DNA from: Amorphochlora amoebiformis
Taxonomy: Eukaryota > Cercozoa > Chlorarachniophyceae
NCBI GenBank assembly: GCA_054601695.1
Contig: BAAHQB010000314.1
Span: 62,001-126,000, forward strand
Direction of reading: 5' to 3'
Length of the DNA stretch: 64,000 nt
Positions 1 through 64,000 of this stretch are shown here, piece by piece. The notes below the pieces were generated by a model. The model was not told the origin of the DNA. It saw only the letters and a list, made by a program, of their open reading frames with translations, and did not search any database. The first letter of the stretch is position 1. Each line of letters starts with the position of its first letter. The position numbers were made by a program, and so were the translations under genes.

Positions 1-246
1 GGTTATGGTTAGGGTTAGGGTTAGGCTTAAGCTTATGGTTAGGGTTAGGGTTAAGGTTATGGTTAGGGTTATGGTTAGGGTTACGGTAAGCGTTAGGGTT
101 GGGGTTAGGGTTAGGGTTAGGGTTGGGGTTAGGTTAAGGTAAAGATGAGGGTTGGAGTTTTCATGTACAGATATACTAGTATATATTATATATATATATA
201 TTATATGTTATGTATATATATATATATACACATGGACACAGATGTA

Positions 247-279
<33 letters not shown>

Positions 280-281
280 CG

Positions 282-354
<73 letters not shown>

Positions 355-444
355 GTGTGTGTGGGTGGATATACATTTTATGAATATGTATATATAACAT
401 ATATCTTTATGTATATATGTATATATATATCTGTATATATAAAG

Positions 445-481
<37 letters not shown>

Positions 482-523
482 GCATATATGTATATATATG
501 TATATTAGTTGACTATAAGTAAC
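1..523. repeat. Intron of the glycosyltransferase gene: degenerate TTAGGG block and (TA)n
   Basis: Positions 1-150 are TTAGGG units with many variants (TTATGG, TTACGG, TTGGGG). Positions 165-510 are TA-rich microsatellite. On the sense strand of the gene the telomeric block reads CCCTAA. It is intronic because exon 11 (524-577) ends in phase 2 with the gene unfinished. Confidence 0.8.
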
Positions 524-1088
524 CCCCTAAGCTCTGGGTAGCCTCCTACGTTGTCATATACACTACGATGTAGAAACCTAGGGTTAGGGTTAGGATTAGG
601 TTAGGGTTATGGTTAGGGTTAGGTTAGGGTTAGGGTTAGGGTTAGGTTAGGGTTAGGGTTAGGGTTAGGTTAGGGTTAGGGTTAGGGTTAGGGTTAGGGG
701 TGACCACGTAGGCTGAATGATTGTTATTTCACGGTATTGGCTTAGGGTTAGGGTTAGGGTTAGGGTTAGGGTTAGGTTAGGGTTAGGGTTAGGGCTAGGA
801 GGGTTAGATGTGACCACGTAGGCTGAATGAATTTCACGGTATTGGCTTAGGCTTAGGGTTAGGGTTAGGGTTAGGGTTAGGTTAGGGTTAGGGTTAGGGT
901 TAGGGTTAGGGGTGACCACGTAGGCTGAATGATTGTTATTTCACGGTACTGGTGAAGGTATAGCTGTGAAGGGGATAAGCTATTCGCCCACTGGGTATAT
1001 ACTTAGGTTTATATTTATATATATATATATATCTATGAATAGATATGTAGATATATATCTTGTAGATATGTACATATATGTCTGTGTA

Positions 1089-1146
<58 letters not shown>

Positions 1147-1492
1147 AGGTATAGCTGTGAAAGGGATAAGCCATTCGCCCACTCGGTATATACTTAGGTT
1201 TATATTTATATATATATATATATATATATATGAATAGATATGTACATATATATATTGTAGATATGTACATATATGTATATATATATGTATATGTATATGT
1301 ATATGTATATATATATATATTATATATATGTGTGGAGGTATAGCTGTGAAGGGGATAAGCCATTCGCCCCTGGGTATATACTTAGGCTTATAATTTTTTA
1401 TATGTATGAATAGATATGTACAGACATATATATGTAGATATGCGCACATATATATGTAATGTATACATACATATATATATATATATACATAT

Positions 1493-1524
<32 letters not shown>

Positions 1525-1642
1525 GAAGGTATAGGTGTGAAAAGGATAAGCCATTCGCCCACTGGGTATATGCTTAGGTTTGTATATATATATATATATA
1601 TATATGTATAAATAGATATTTACATTATACGTAATATATATG

Positions 1643-1678
<36 letters not shown>

Positions 1679-1708
1679 AGATATGCACAGATATTCATAT
1701 TTCCTACG

Positions 1709-1764
<56 letters not shown>

Positions 1765-1983
1765 GGGTGAAGATGAGGGTTAGGGTTAGGGTTAAGTTAG
1801 AGTTTAGTGTTAGGGTTAGGGTTAAGGTTAGGGTTAGTGTTAGGGTTAGGGTTAGGGTTAGGGTTAGCGTTATTACTTTTGTGTAGTGTTCTGTGGAGCC
1901 CTTAGGGTATCGAGTAAATCCAGATCCTATAATTGCCCTATATATGTATAATTATGTATATATAAATATGTATATTATATATA

Positions 1984-2021
<38 letters not shown>

Positions 2022-2054
2022 ATATTACATCTTTCTAAATGCACATATGTGTCA

Positions 2055-2098
<44 letters not shown>

Positions 2099-2123
2099 TA
2101 AAATATATATATATATATACATA

Positions 2124-2162
<39 letters not shown>

Positions 2163-2446
2163 TACAGTTTAATGAATAAAATGATTATACGAATTTAATA
2201 CAATAATATGTACAGAACCAGATATAACTTCATAGATACACATATGAAAACACACGCACATAAGGTTACGGTTAGGGTTAGGGTTAGAGTTATGGTTAGG
2301 GTAAGGGTTAGGGTTAGGGTTCTGGTTCAGGTTAGGGTTAGGGTTAGGGTTAGGGTTAGGGTTAGGGTTAGGGTTAGAGAGATGCCTTTGGTGTTTTTTA
2401 GCTAGTTTTAGCTGGCAGGATATGCGCTAAATTTATGTTTATATAC

Positions 2447-2477
<31 letters not shown>

Positions 2478-2787
2478 CTTATATTTACCTCATTTCATGT
2501 AAATGTACGTAAACATACATACCTACATATATATATATATATATATATATTGCAATATATGTATACATATATACATACGTATATACAAATTTACATATAT
2601 ATATATATATGTAATATATATGTAAATATATATACTAATGCATTCAATTTAAAAAGATATGTTATTTATATCCACATACACGTATAACCTATGTGCATAA
2701 AAATACACGTATGATATAATATAATATATATATTATATATACATATTTATGAATATATATATGTATATATATTTACATATATGTATA

Positions 2788-2824
<37 letters not shown>

Positions 2825-2854
2825 GTGTATATATAAATATATATACATATATAT

Positions 2855-2913
<59 letters not shown>

Positions 2914-2996
2914 AATACGTAAATATAATAACACACACACATACACATATGTGTAAATATATATTCGTTCAATATAACTAATACACACACACACAG

Positions 2997-3048
<52 letters not shown>

Positions 3049-3153
3049 TATATACACATATATATATATATGTATATATATATATGTATGTATTACATTG
3101 GGCATCATAATATCGTCAGCATCGAGGAAGCACAGATACCTTTGTATGTTATA

Positions 3154-3210
<57 letters not shown>

Positions 3211-3235
3211 GAAAGTATATATCATGTATCCTTAT

Positions 3236-3279
<44 letters not shown>

Positions 3280-3299
3280 TACTATATATATAATATAAT

Positions 3300-3343
<44 letters not shown>

Positions 3344-3480
3344 CTTATATATATATATATAATACAATGTATATATATATATTATATAACATATATTATA
3401 TTTATATATACATATATATATATATGTATATATATTATATATAACATATATGATATATATATGTATATATATATATTACA

Positions 3481-3527
<47 letters not shown>

Positions 3528-3757
3528 TAAGCATTGAGAAACCACAGATAGTATATATATATACATTTGTGAAATAGATATGTTATATATGTATATATAT
3601 ATATATGTATGTGTATATAAGTACATATATATGTATGTATGTGTATATGTATATATATATATATATGTATGTCTATCTGTACATGTATATACCTTTTATA
3701 TAATATTAGGATTAGGCTATATACATGCATATATATTTCCATATAAATATATATATG

Positions 3758-3843
<86 letters not shown>

Positions 3844-4630
3844 ATACATATATATATGTATACATATAAATGTTTGTATCTATTTGCATTAGTTCTAACC
3901 CTAACCCTAATCATGACCCTAACCCTGACCCTAATTCTATTTCTAACAACCCTAACCCTAACCCTAACCCTAACCCCAACCTTAACCCTAACCCTAACCC
4001 TAACCCTAACCCTAACCCTAACCCTAACCTACCTTCCCCGACTCTGTCTCACTGCCTTATTCCTCGCCCCCCCATCGCCTAACGGCTGGGGTTAGGGTTA
4101 GGGTTAGGGTTAGGATTAGGGTTAGGGTTAGGGTTAGGGTTAGAGTTAGTGAGAGCTAATTTAGTGTTATATGATATGAGATAGAGTTATGATTAGGATT
4201 AGGGATAGGGTTAAAGTTAGGGTTAGGGTTAGGGTTAGAATTAGAACTATAGTTTGGACTATACGTGCAAGGAAGACGATTGATCCTTAGATGATCCACT
4301 GGTTACAACCTTAGGTTAGGGTTAGGGTTAGGGTTAGGGTTAGGGTTAGGGTTAGGGTTAGGGTTAGGGTTAGAGTTAGGGCTAGGGTTAAAATCGGGTT
4401 AGGTTAGGGTTAGGGTTAGATCCAGTGAGAGTATACGAAGGAGAAGTGATTAGGGTTAGTTATCTGGAATTAGAGTTGCGGTTCGGGTTAGGGGCTAGGT
4501 TAGGGTTAGGGTTAGGGTTAGGGTTAGGGTTAGGGTTAGGGTTAGGGTTAGGGTTAGGGTTAGGAGTAGGATTTACAGAGATTCCTGAGGCTCTTAGCTT
4601 TGGTATCCAGTCTTTGATCGCAGCCTCTGG

Positions 4631-4663
<33 letters not shown>

Positions 4664-4956
4664 ATATATATATATATATGTATGTATGCAAAAACATATT
4701 TTTATATATGTATATATGTATACATATATAAATATATATATACATATAGATTTACATATATATATTTATACATATATATATATATATATATGTATGTATG
4801 TCTATATTCATGTGTATATTTTCATATTTATAAATATATATGTAAATCGACGCTCTTATTTGAAGATATGTATATAAATATAGTAGATATACATACAAAT
4901 GTACATACATATACAAATCTATATATATGTATGTATGCATATATATCAATATATAA

Positions 4957-5021
<65 letters not shown>

Positions 5022-5083
5022 TTGCCTGTTGCATCTGAACTGAGGTCATTGTAGATAGACACCTGAATACGTAATATATATAT

Positions 5084-5123
<40 letters not shown>

Positions 5124-5242
5124 TATACATATGTTTACATATATTTAGACATATACGACAGAGAGGGATTGATAGGGCGATTATTGAGGTCCGATATATC
5201 TGTATATCTAAATGTATATCTAAATATATATTATATAAATAA

Positions 5243-5273
<31 letters not shown>

Positions 5274-5379
5274 CGTATATCTATATGTATATACATTTAG
5301 ATTTATAGATATATCATCCGCCCTATCAATCCCTCTCTGTCGTATCGGTTTAAATTTATTATATATATACATATGTATC

Positions 5380-5437
<58 letters not shown>

Positions 5438-5468
5438 TCCATACATACAAATATACATATTAATATAT

Positions 5469-5500
<32 letters not shown>

Positions 5501-5528
5501 CTATATATCTATATATAATATATAATAT

Positions 5529-5594
<66 letters not shown>

Positions 5595-5699
5595 TATAGA
5601 TATATCGGACCTCAATATCCGCCTATTTAATCCCTCTCTGTCGTATCGGTTTTAATGTATATACATATACATGTATATATATATATAAATATATATATG

Positions 5700-5751
<52 letters not shown>

Positions 5752-5888
5752 GATATATAGGTATATCGGACCCAATATCCGCCTGATCAATCCCTCTCTG
5801 TCGTATCGGTTTTAATGTATATCCATATACATATGTATGCATGTATACACATATATATGTATGAAAATATAAATATATGTATATGCAT

Positions 5889-5956
<68 letters not shown>

Positions 5957-6132
5957 ATATATAGATATATCGGACCTCAATATCCGCCTTATCAATCCCT
6001 CTCTGTCGTATTGGTTTTAATGTATATACATATACATATGTACACATGTATATATACACACAGACACACATATGTATGTATATGTATATGTATGTATTTT
6101 AATATATATATGTATGTACATGTACATATACA

Positions 6133-6185
<53 letters not shown>

Positions 6186-6445
6186 TAGGATACAGATATA
6201 GATATATCGGACCTCAATATCCGATTTATCAATCCCTCTCTGTTGGAGCACAGACTCCAACGCCTAATATATATATACACATATCTCGGTATCTTATTAA
6301 GTATATATACACATATCTCGTTATCTTATTACGTAACATGTAGATGTATATATAATATATTTGTAACATATATGTGCATATGTATGGTGGTTATGTATAC
6401 ACACATACACATATTATATATAAAAATATATTCACATATATATAT

Positions 6446-6490
<45 letters not shown>

Positions 6491-6496
6491 GTATAC

Positions 6497-6530
<34 letters not shown>

Positions 6531-6552
6531 GTATAATATACATATACATATA

Positions 6553-6598
<46 letters not shown>

Positions 6599-6649
6599 GA
6601 TTAATTTAGATGCATATAAGTATACAGAGATAAATCATAGATATATACA

Positions 6650-6695
<46 letters not shown>

Positions 6696-6763
6696 GATAG
6701 ATATCTATCTATATATACATATATACATGCATACACACATATATATATATATATGTGCATATG

Positions 6764-6833
<70 letters not shown>

Positions 6834-6840
6834 TATATAT

Positions 6841-6889
<49 letters not shown>

Positions 6890-7016
6890 GACATTATATT
6901 CATATACATTAGGGTTATGTGTGTATTTGTATGTACACTTATGTACATTACATTTATATTCATTTTCATAAGAGTTATGCATGTATACGTATGTCATTTA
7001 TGTGCAATACATTTAT

Positions 7017-7071
<55 letters not shown>

Positions 7072-7176
7072 GGTTATGTGTATATACGTATGCACACTTA
7101 TGTACATTACATTATATTCACATATATAAGGGTTATGTGTGTATTCGTATGTACATTTATGTACATTACATTTATA

Positions 7177-7238
<62 letters not shown>

Positions 7239-7553
7239 AGTTACGTGTTAATACGTATGTACATTTATGCATATTATATTTATATTCATATTTATATTAG
7301 GGTTATGTGTGTATACGTATGTACATTTATGTACATTACATTTATATTCATATGTATTCGGGTTATGTGCCTTATATATGTGGATATAAATGTAATGTAC
7401 ACAAATATACATACAAAAACACACACAACCCGGCCTTATATATACGGAGGCAAACGCAACGTACATAAATATACATACACATACACACATAACCCTAATA
7501 TATTGAATATAAATGTAATGCACATAAATGTACACACGTATACACACATAACC

Positions 7554-7624
<71 letters not shown>

Positions 7625-7718
7625 TATAAGAATATAAATGTAACGTACATAAATGTACATACGTATTCCGTTATTCGTGTATTTGTGTGTACATTTATGT
7701 ACATTACATTTGTATTCA

Positions 7719-7753
<35 letters not shown>

Positions 7754-7920
7754 ATATGTATTAGGGTTATGTGCGTATATGTATGTACATTTATGTACAT
7801 TACATTAGCATATATATATATATATAATATATATATATATTGGGCTTCTGTGTGTATATGTATGTACATTTATGTACATTACATTTATATTCATATATAT
7901 ATATATATACATATATATAC

Positions 7921-7962
<42 letters not shown>

Positions 7963-8019
7963 CGTTATGTGTGTATACGTATGTACATTATATAATCTAT
8001 TTTCATATATATTATATAT

Positions 8020-8104
<85 letters not shown>

Positions 8105-8342
8105 ATACATATATACTAGGGTTACGTGACTTATGTGCGTATTTTTAGGTAAATTTATGTATACCTACCTGATGGATCCAAGGAAGCGCATTATGCGCTG
8201 GAATGATTACGGAAACAACAGGCTCGCGATATATTCTGTTTATAAAAAGTGAATTCATATCTTTTCGCATGTCGTTTCCGTAATCATTAACAGGCTCGCG
8301 ATATATTCTGTTTACAAAAAGTGAATTCATATCTTTTCGCAT
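524..8342 (-). CDS. B3GNTL1: B3GNTL1/QTGAL-like tRNA-queuosine galactosyltransferase, 3' end outside window
   Basis: A GT2-fold (GT-A) glycosyltransferase. Minus-strand exons are 8169-8342, 6213-6263, 5026-5062, 4577-4626, 4265-4309, 4033-4085, 3097-3139, 2386-2426, 1877-1926, 920-990 and 524-577. They carry in order [12 protein letters not shown] (first GT2 strand), [49 protein letters not shown], the metal site [31 protein letters not shown] and [21 protein letters not shown]. This order and spacing match human B3GNTL1 as I know it, which adds galactose to queuosine in tRNA-Tyr; the substrate here is inferred by homology. Phases agree at every junction except exon 8 to 9. Exons 3 and 8 seem to use GC donors. 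The start is uncertain: in-frame ATGs lie at 8342, 8270 and 8258 because the exon start is duplicated, and family length favours one of the inner two. The last part of the enzyme is not in the window. Confidence 0.87.
578..919. repeat. TTAGGG arrays with two extra copies of the exon-10 donor
   Basis: Pure TTAGGG runs are broken by copies of the exon-10 end plus donor at about 796-848 and 692-752. The true one is at about 905-960. All three share the minus-strand text AATCATTCAGCCTACGTGG, or a version with a short deletion. Confidence 0.85.
945..1580. repeat. About 190-bp tandem repeat carrying the exon-10 acceptor
   Basis: The exon-10 acceptor plus first bases (minus strand CCCAGTGGGCGAAT...) is at 945-1008, with three further copies at about 1145-1198, 1333-1385 and 1523-1578. 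Each is followed by (TA)n. Only the copy nearest the gene end keeps the full exon. Confidence 0.85.
1770..2386. repeat. TTAGGG block, (TA)n, TTAGGG block
   Basis: TTAGGG-type units lie at 1770-1870 and 2266-2385, with a TA-rich microsatellite between them. Exon 9 (1877-1926) and exon 8 (ending at 2386) directly abut the two telomeric blocks. Confidence 0.85.
3890..4570. repeat. Telomeric blocks in both orientations around exons 5 and 6
   Basis: CCCTAA on the plus strand at 3895-4030, then TTAGGG at 4089-4255, 4310-4425 and 4490-4565. The orientation switches at exon 6 (4033-4085), so the two blocks point away from one another across the exon. Confidence 0.85.
5157..6263. repeat. Exon-2 donor copied five times, one inverted
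   Basis: The end of exon 2 plus donor (minus strand AGAGAGGGATTGAT... GAGGTCCGATAT) recurs at about 5961-6015, 5761-5815, 5599-5655 and 5309-5350 in gene orientation, and at 5157-5200 in the opposite orientation. The spacing of 150-300 bp is filled with (TA)n. Confidence 0.85.
6890..8168. repeat. About 50-100-bp array copied from the exon-1 donor region, with an inverted middle
   Basis: About fifteen units resemble the first 60 bases of intron 1 (minus strand GTATACATAAATTTACC...ATAACCCTA). Units at 6905-7365 and 7675-7995 share the orientation of the true donor; those at about 7385-7670 are reversed. Confidence 0.75.
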
Positions 8343-8370
8343 GCCTGGTTGTGGAAAAAAATATGAAAAA

Positions 8371-8890
<520 letters not shown>

Positions 8891-9540
8891 TGGTCACCTC
8901 CTATGCCTCTCCACGATCCTGAAGCCTTCAAAAGCCGACAAAATAAAAGAAAAATAAATTAGAGACTGAAAATGAGGACAAAATAGGATCACACATGCTC
9001 CCAGAAGGATGGAAATAGCCCCGGCAGACGCAATGCACACTCTCAGGTCAGCCATTTCGAAATGTCATTCTCCGTGACACCAGTTTGAAGAATCTGTGGG
9101 TGATATCACCTAATTTTATATTAGAATGACCTCTAATATGACACGTGTGCTGTAGTTGATGGACTTGACCATAATTCAGGGAAGGGGAGGAGTTTGAGAG
9201 CGCGACAAAGGGGGTTCACAAACATATCATGATTCATAGGACTACCAAGGAGAAGAGAGAGGAAGAGGGAGGGAGAGGGAGATGAGGATGAGAAGGAGAT
9301 TTATGGGGAGAAGAGCAAGAGGAATAGGAAGAGGGAGAAGAAAAGGGAGGCAAGGGAAAAGGAGTGGTGATGAGGATGGAGTGGAGAGGAACAGGGAGTG
9401 GAAAGCAAAGAGGGGGAGGAAGATGTACGCGGTAAGGAAGAGGAGGGAGAGAGAAAGAAGTGAGAACTTCGAGAGCGAGTATACAGGGATTGGGTGGGGT
9501 TATAGAGCAATTGCATCATTAATCTTCAACCTCATTCCAG

Positions 9541-9559
9541 CGTTTGAAGTATTCAAACG
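9541..9559. other. Perfect inverted repeat, 8-bp arms, 3-nt loop
   Basis: CGTTTGAA-GTA-TTCAAACG in the intergenic region. The function is unknown; it could act as a hairpin in a transcript or as a dyad binding site. Confidence 0.5.
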
Positions 9560-9811
9560 TCTCACTGAGCACGGACTTAGTGATAATAAAATTGCATAGT
9601 AAAAGTTACTATTTACTGAATTTAGCTTACAACACTCAAACAGTCATATCCATGACAACAATAATAACTTGCGAAATCATGCATATTTTCAACGCTTATT
9701 TGACTACCTAGAGTACATGAAAACAGATATACAACCTAAGACTAATAGTAATTTCTCGGGTGTACTTTGCTTGATACAAGACAGCTGCTAAAGCCGACAC
9801 GAACAGTTTAC

Positions 9812-9831
9812 AAAAGTGCTTCTGCACTTTT
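9812..9831. other. Perfect hairpin, 8-bp stem, TTCT loop
   Basis: AAAAGTGC-TTCT-GCACTTTT, about 260 bp beyond the stop of Rab-like gene A. A stem with a four-base loop near a gene end could be a 3' UTR element, but it does not fit the histone stem-loop consensus. Confidence 0.4.
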
Positions 9832-10087
9832 ATCCAGGAAAAAATGAGAATACTGAATCTGGAGTGGATTGACTATGAGAGAGGAGTGATTTTTAAGATC
9901 CAAAGCGAAAGGAGAAAAAAGTCATAACTGTCCCAGTAGACTGCAGGCGTTTAAATTGAGTTGTCCTGACAGCCATTCCTCTCCTTTCGCACCTCACTTT
10001 CTTCCAGGAAAAGGAATTGTGCGAAACGAAACACAGATGTAGCAAGGTAGATAAAATTCTCCCCCGAGGGAGAGAGAGAGGAGGTCT

Positions 10088-12105
<2,018 letters not shown>

Positions 12106-12524
12106 GGAGAATGGAGTGGCCTTTCCCTTACACGTGTGACACTGGGCCCGGTTCAGATTTCGTTTCCCGCGTTCAACGGCGCGTTGTGCGTTGGTATCGA
12201 TTTCACCCAAATACATTCGGTGACCAAATATGTCACTGTCACGGGAAGTTTCGGCGAACTTGCCCGACGCTCTAATTCTTCTTAATTTCACCCAAATTCC
12301 TTTTCGGCTCCAGTTGACGACGCTTGGGCGGGAATCGAAAAGACGCCTCCCGCGGCAAGTTCTGCCCCACTCCGAAGGCCGGCTCCCATTATTACAAGAT
12401 TTCACCCAAAATCCTTCCATGGAGCCCGCGCGCGGACGCGCCCTAAATACCATCGGAAACATTCTTCTTCTTCCCTCACGGAGGGAAGCCTTCTTTCATT
12501 CTTCACCGCCCTGGTCCTTCATCC
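12106..12524. promoter_or_regulatory. Shared divergent promoter / 5' leaders of the two Rab-like genes
   Basis: About 420 bp separate the two start codons. It is GC-richer than the surrounding sequence and free of TA or telomeric repeats. The 11-mer TTTCACCCAAA occurs exactly at 12201-12211, 12286-12296 and 12400-12410. No TATA box can be told apart by eye. The minus frame is open across much of it, so part may be 5' leader of gene A, possibly with a leader intron. Either reading would place control of both genes here. Confidence 0.6.
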
Positions 12525-17056
<4,532 letters not shown>

Positions 17057-17394
17057 TATACGGGAAACTGTCGTTCGGTTGTAATTGGCGGGAACCACCG
17101 GAGAAAGAGAGAATGGATGCAAGGGTGTAGCTATAGAAGAATCGGGTCGAATGCGTGAATTAATAGCGCTGGTGGAGAATTAATAGCGCTTGTGGAGAAT
17201 TAAAAGCGCTTGTAGAGAGCCTCAAGATGAATTTCATTTCTTTTACTAAAATTGTTCACATTGGTGTATTCGGTGTATAGTAAACGTAGGTATGTGGAAC
17301 GTGTATTCGACATACGGTGCATTTATAAATGCATATATACATATACATATATAATATGCATACAACACATACGTATATGTACGTATACACATAT

Positions 17395-17461
<67 letters not shown>

Positions 17462-17680
17462 CATGTAATATTATACACACACACACATACACACACATCT
17501 TTATACATATGTACTCAGGATAGTTAAAATCATGATCGAGATTATAACCGTGATCACATCTTTATATACATATGTACTCAGGATGATCTAGATGATATAC
17601 ATAATCATGATCGAGATTATAACCGTGAATCCGTGATGTACATTTAGATCGTATTTCCACTACTGGTACTATGTAGCGTA

Positions 17681-17721
<41 letters not shown>

Positions 17722-17834
17722 CTATGATATGTACATACTAGTAACTAGTATACATATATATTTATATATGTACATATATATATTTCTACATATACACATA
17801 TATATATACATATATATAAAATATACATCATAAG

Positions 17835-17894
<60 letters not shown>

Positions 17895-17929
17895 TATACA
17901 TGTATATAAATACATACACCCATATATAC

Positions 17930-17965
<36 letters not shown>

Positions 17966-17987
17966 ATGTATAGATATTTATATAGAT

Positions 17988-18033
<46 letters not shown>

Positions 18034-18621
18034 TACACATATATATACATATATATATTTAATAGAATACATATATCTATAATATATCACCGCACTGAGT
18101 CTATGGTGTAGTAAATATGTTATATATACACATACATATATATATAATACACACACACACACATATGTATATATATACATATATATATGTATATACACAT
18201 ATATATATGTATATTTACAAAATATTCGTACACAATAACAATCTTATAATTAATAGTTGGTAACTAAACCGTTGCACGATTTCGTCCGCGATTTTCTCAA
18301 TATTTCGGCTTCAATCCTTCTCATATCCCTGTGGGTAATCTATAATCAGAATTCTAAAGGTAGCATCCGCGTACATTCGAGAAGCCGGCAGGGGATGTTC
18401 GGAGCCTTACAGACACGTGTCAGAATAAAGAAACCGGGATTCACTGACGAATCACGGTAAAATATAATCCCTTTTTAAGGTGATCTTACAATAAACACCT
18501 AAACTATAACCGAAAAGATCGGCAAAGTATTCATTGTTCTTCTTAGCTGTTATTACCCAATAAATCTCCCGCTAAACCGTTACGAAAATTATCCATAATT
18601 TCGCGATATCGACACGCCACG
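17057..18621. other. Intergenic between Rab-like gene B and the large gene
   Basis: It holds the 3' UTR of gene B and the promoter of the large gene, which point the same way. Contents are three 20-bp tandem units at 17157-17216, a duplicated block of about 60-70 bp at 17490-17635, (TA)n at 17690-18075, then complex sequence 18200-18621. CTAAACCGTT occurs at 18267 and again near 18572. I see no gene. Confidence 0.6.
17157..17216. repeat. Three 20-bp tandem units
   Basis: The unit is GAATTAATAGCGCTTGTGGA with one to three changes per copy, 100-160 bp after the stop of Rab-like gene B and probably in its 3' UTR. Confidence 0.9.

Positions 18622-64000
<45,379 letters not shown>

Larger units (their letters stand above)
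8891..10087. other. Intergenic, mixed-complexity sequence, no gene seen
   Basis: This lies between the 5' end of the glycosyltransferase gene and the stop of Rab-like gene A, so it should hold the promoter of the former and the 3' UTR of the latter. The purine-rich stretch 9240-9470 gives an Arg/Lys/Glu-rich frame of no recognisable family. Two perfect hairpins (9541-9559 and 9812-9831) are listed separately. No tRNA, rRNA or other RNA gene is apparent. Confidence 0.6.

Noticed and set aside
1-150. A true chromosome end at the left edge
   Set aside because: The telomeric units are degenerate and the glycosyltransferase gene needs further exons to the left, so this is interstitial repeat.
9529-9573. 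Minus-strand exon-like SVLSETFEYFKRWNE between AAG and GTTGAA
   Set aside because: It would be an isolated exon between two genes with no partner in phase; part of it is the palindrome at 9541.
9282-9599. Arg/Lys-rich 105-residue frame
   Set aside because: It follows from a purine-rich low-complexity stretch, with no splice or family support.
18257-18460. 67-residue frame upstream of the large gene
   Set aside because: It ends at a plausible donor (GTAAAA) but no in-phase partner leads to exon 1 or 2. It is treated as promoter/leader.

Overview
The window is nuclear DNA of a eukaryote, probably a protist; I cannot name the lineage. Genes are cut into many very short exons (14 to about 150 bp) by GT-AG introns, with a few probable GC-AG ones. 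The introns are built almost wholly from two simple sequences: (TA)n and telomere-type TTAGGG/CCCTAA repeats. Most long open frames are translations of these repeats ([18 protein letters not shown]) and are not genes. I built the gene models by chaining exons through acceptor, donor and intron phase.

Layout. (1) 524-8342, minus: eleven exons of a B3GNTL1-type family-2 glycosyltransferase (in animals the tRNA galactosyl-queuosine enzyme); its 3' end lies left of the window. (2) 8343-10087: intergenic, microsatellite then mixed sequence. (3) 10088-12105, minus: a complete Rab-like small GTPase in 7 exons. (4) 12106-12524: a shared divergent promoter holding a motif three times. (5) 12525-17056, plus: a second complete Rab-like GTPase in 9 exons with a CCxx C-terminus. 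(6) 17057-18621: intergenic. (7) 18622 to past the right edge, plus: one very large gene with about 104 recognisable exons here (about 5.6 kb coding, about 1,850 residues). It is mostly helical, soluble-looking and not identified.

The two Rab genes are head-to-head paralogues. Exons 3-6 have identical lengths (14, 66, 95 and 81 nt) and phases, so they arose by an inverted duplication of an already intron-containing gene. Both lack the catalytic switch-II glutamine.

The most unusual signal is in the introns of both the glycosyltransferase and the large gene. Short copies of the exon edge (3' splice site plus first exon bases, or last exon bases plus 5' splice site) lie again and again in the flanking intron, decayed to different degrees and separated by (TA)n or telomeric repeat. 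The satellites also supply splice signals: donors are often GTATAT or GTAACC, and acceptors are often TATATAG or CCCTAG/CCCAG. The introns seem to grow by repeated copying of splice junctions together with repeat addition.
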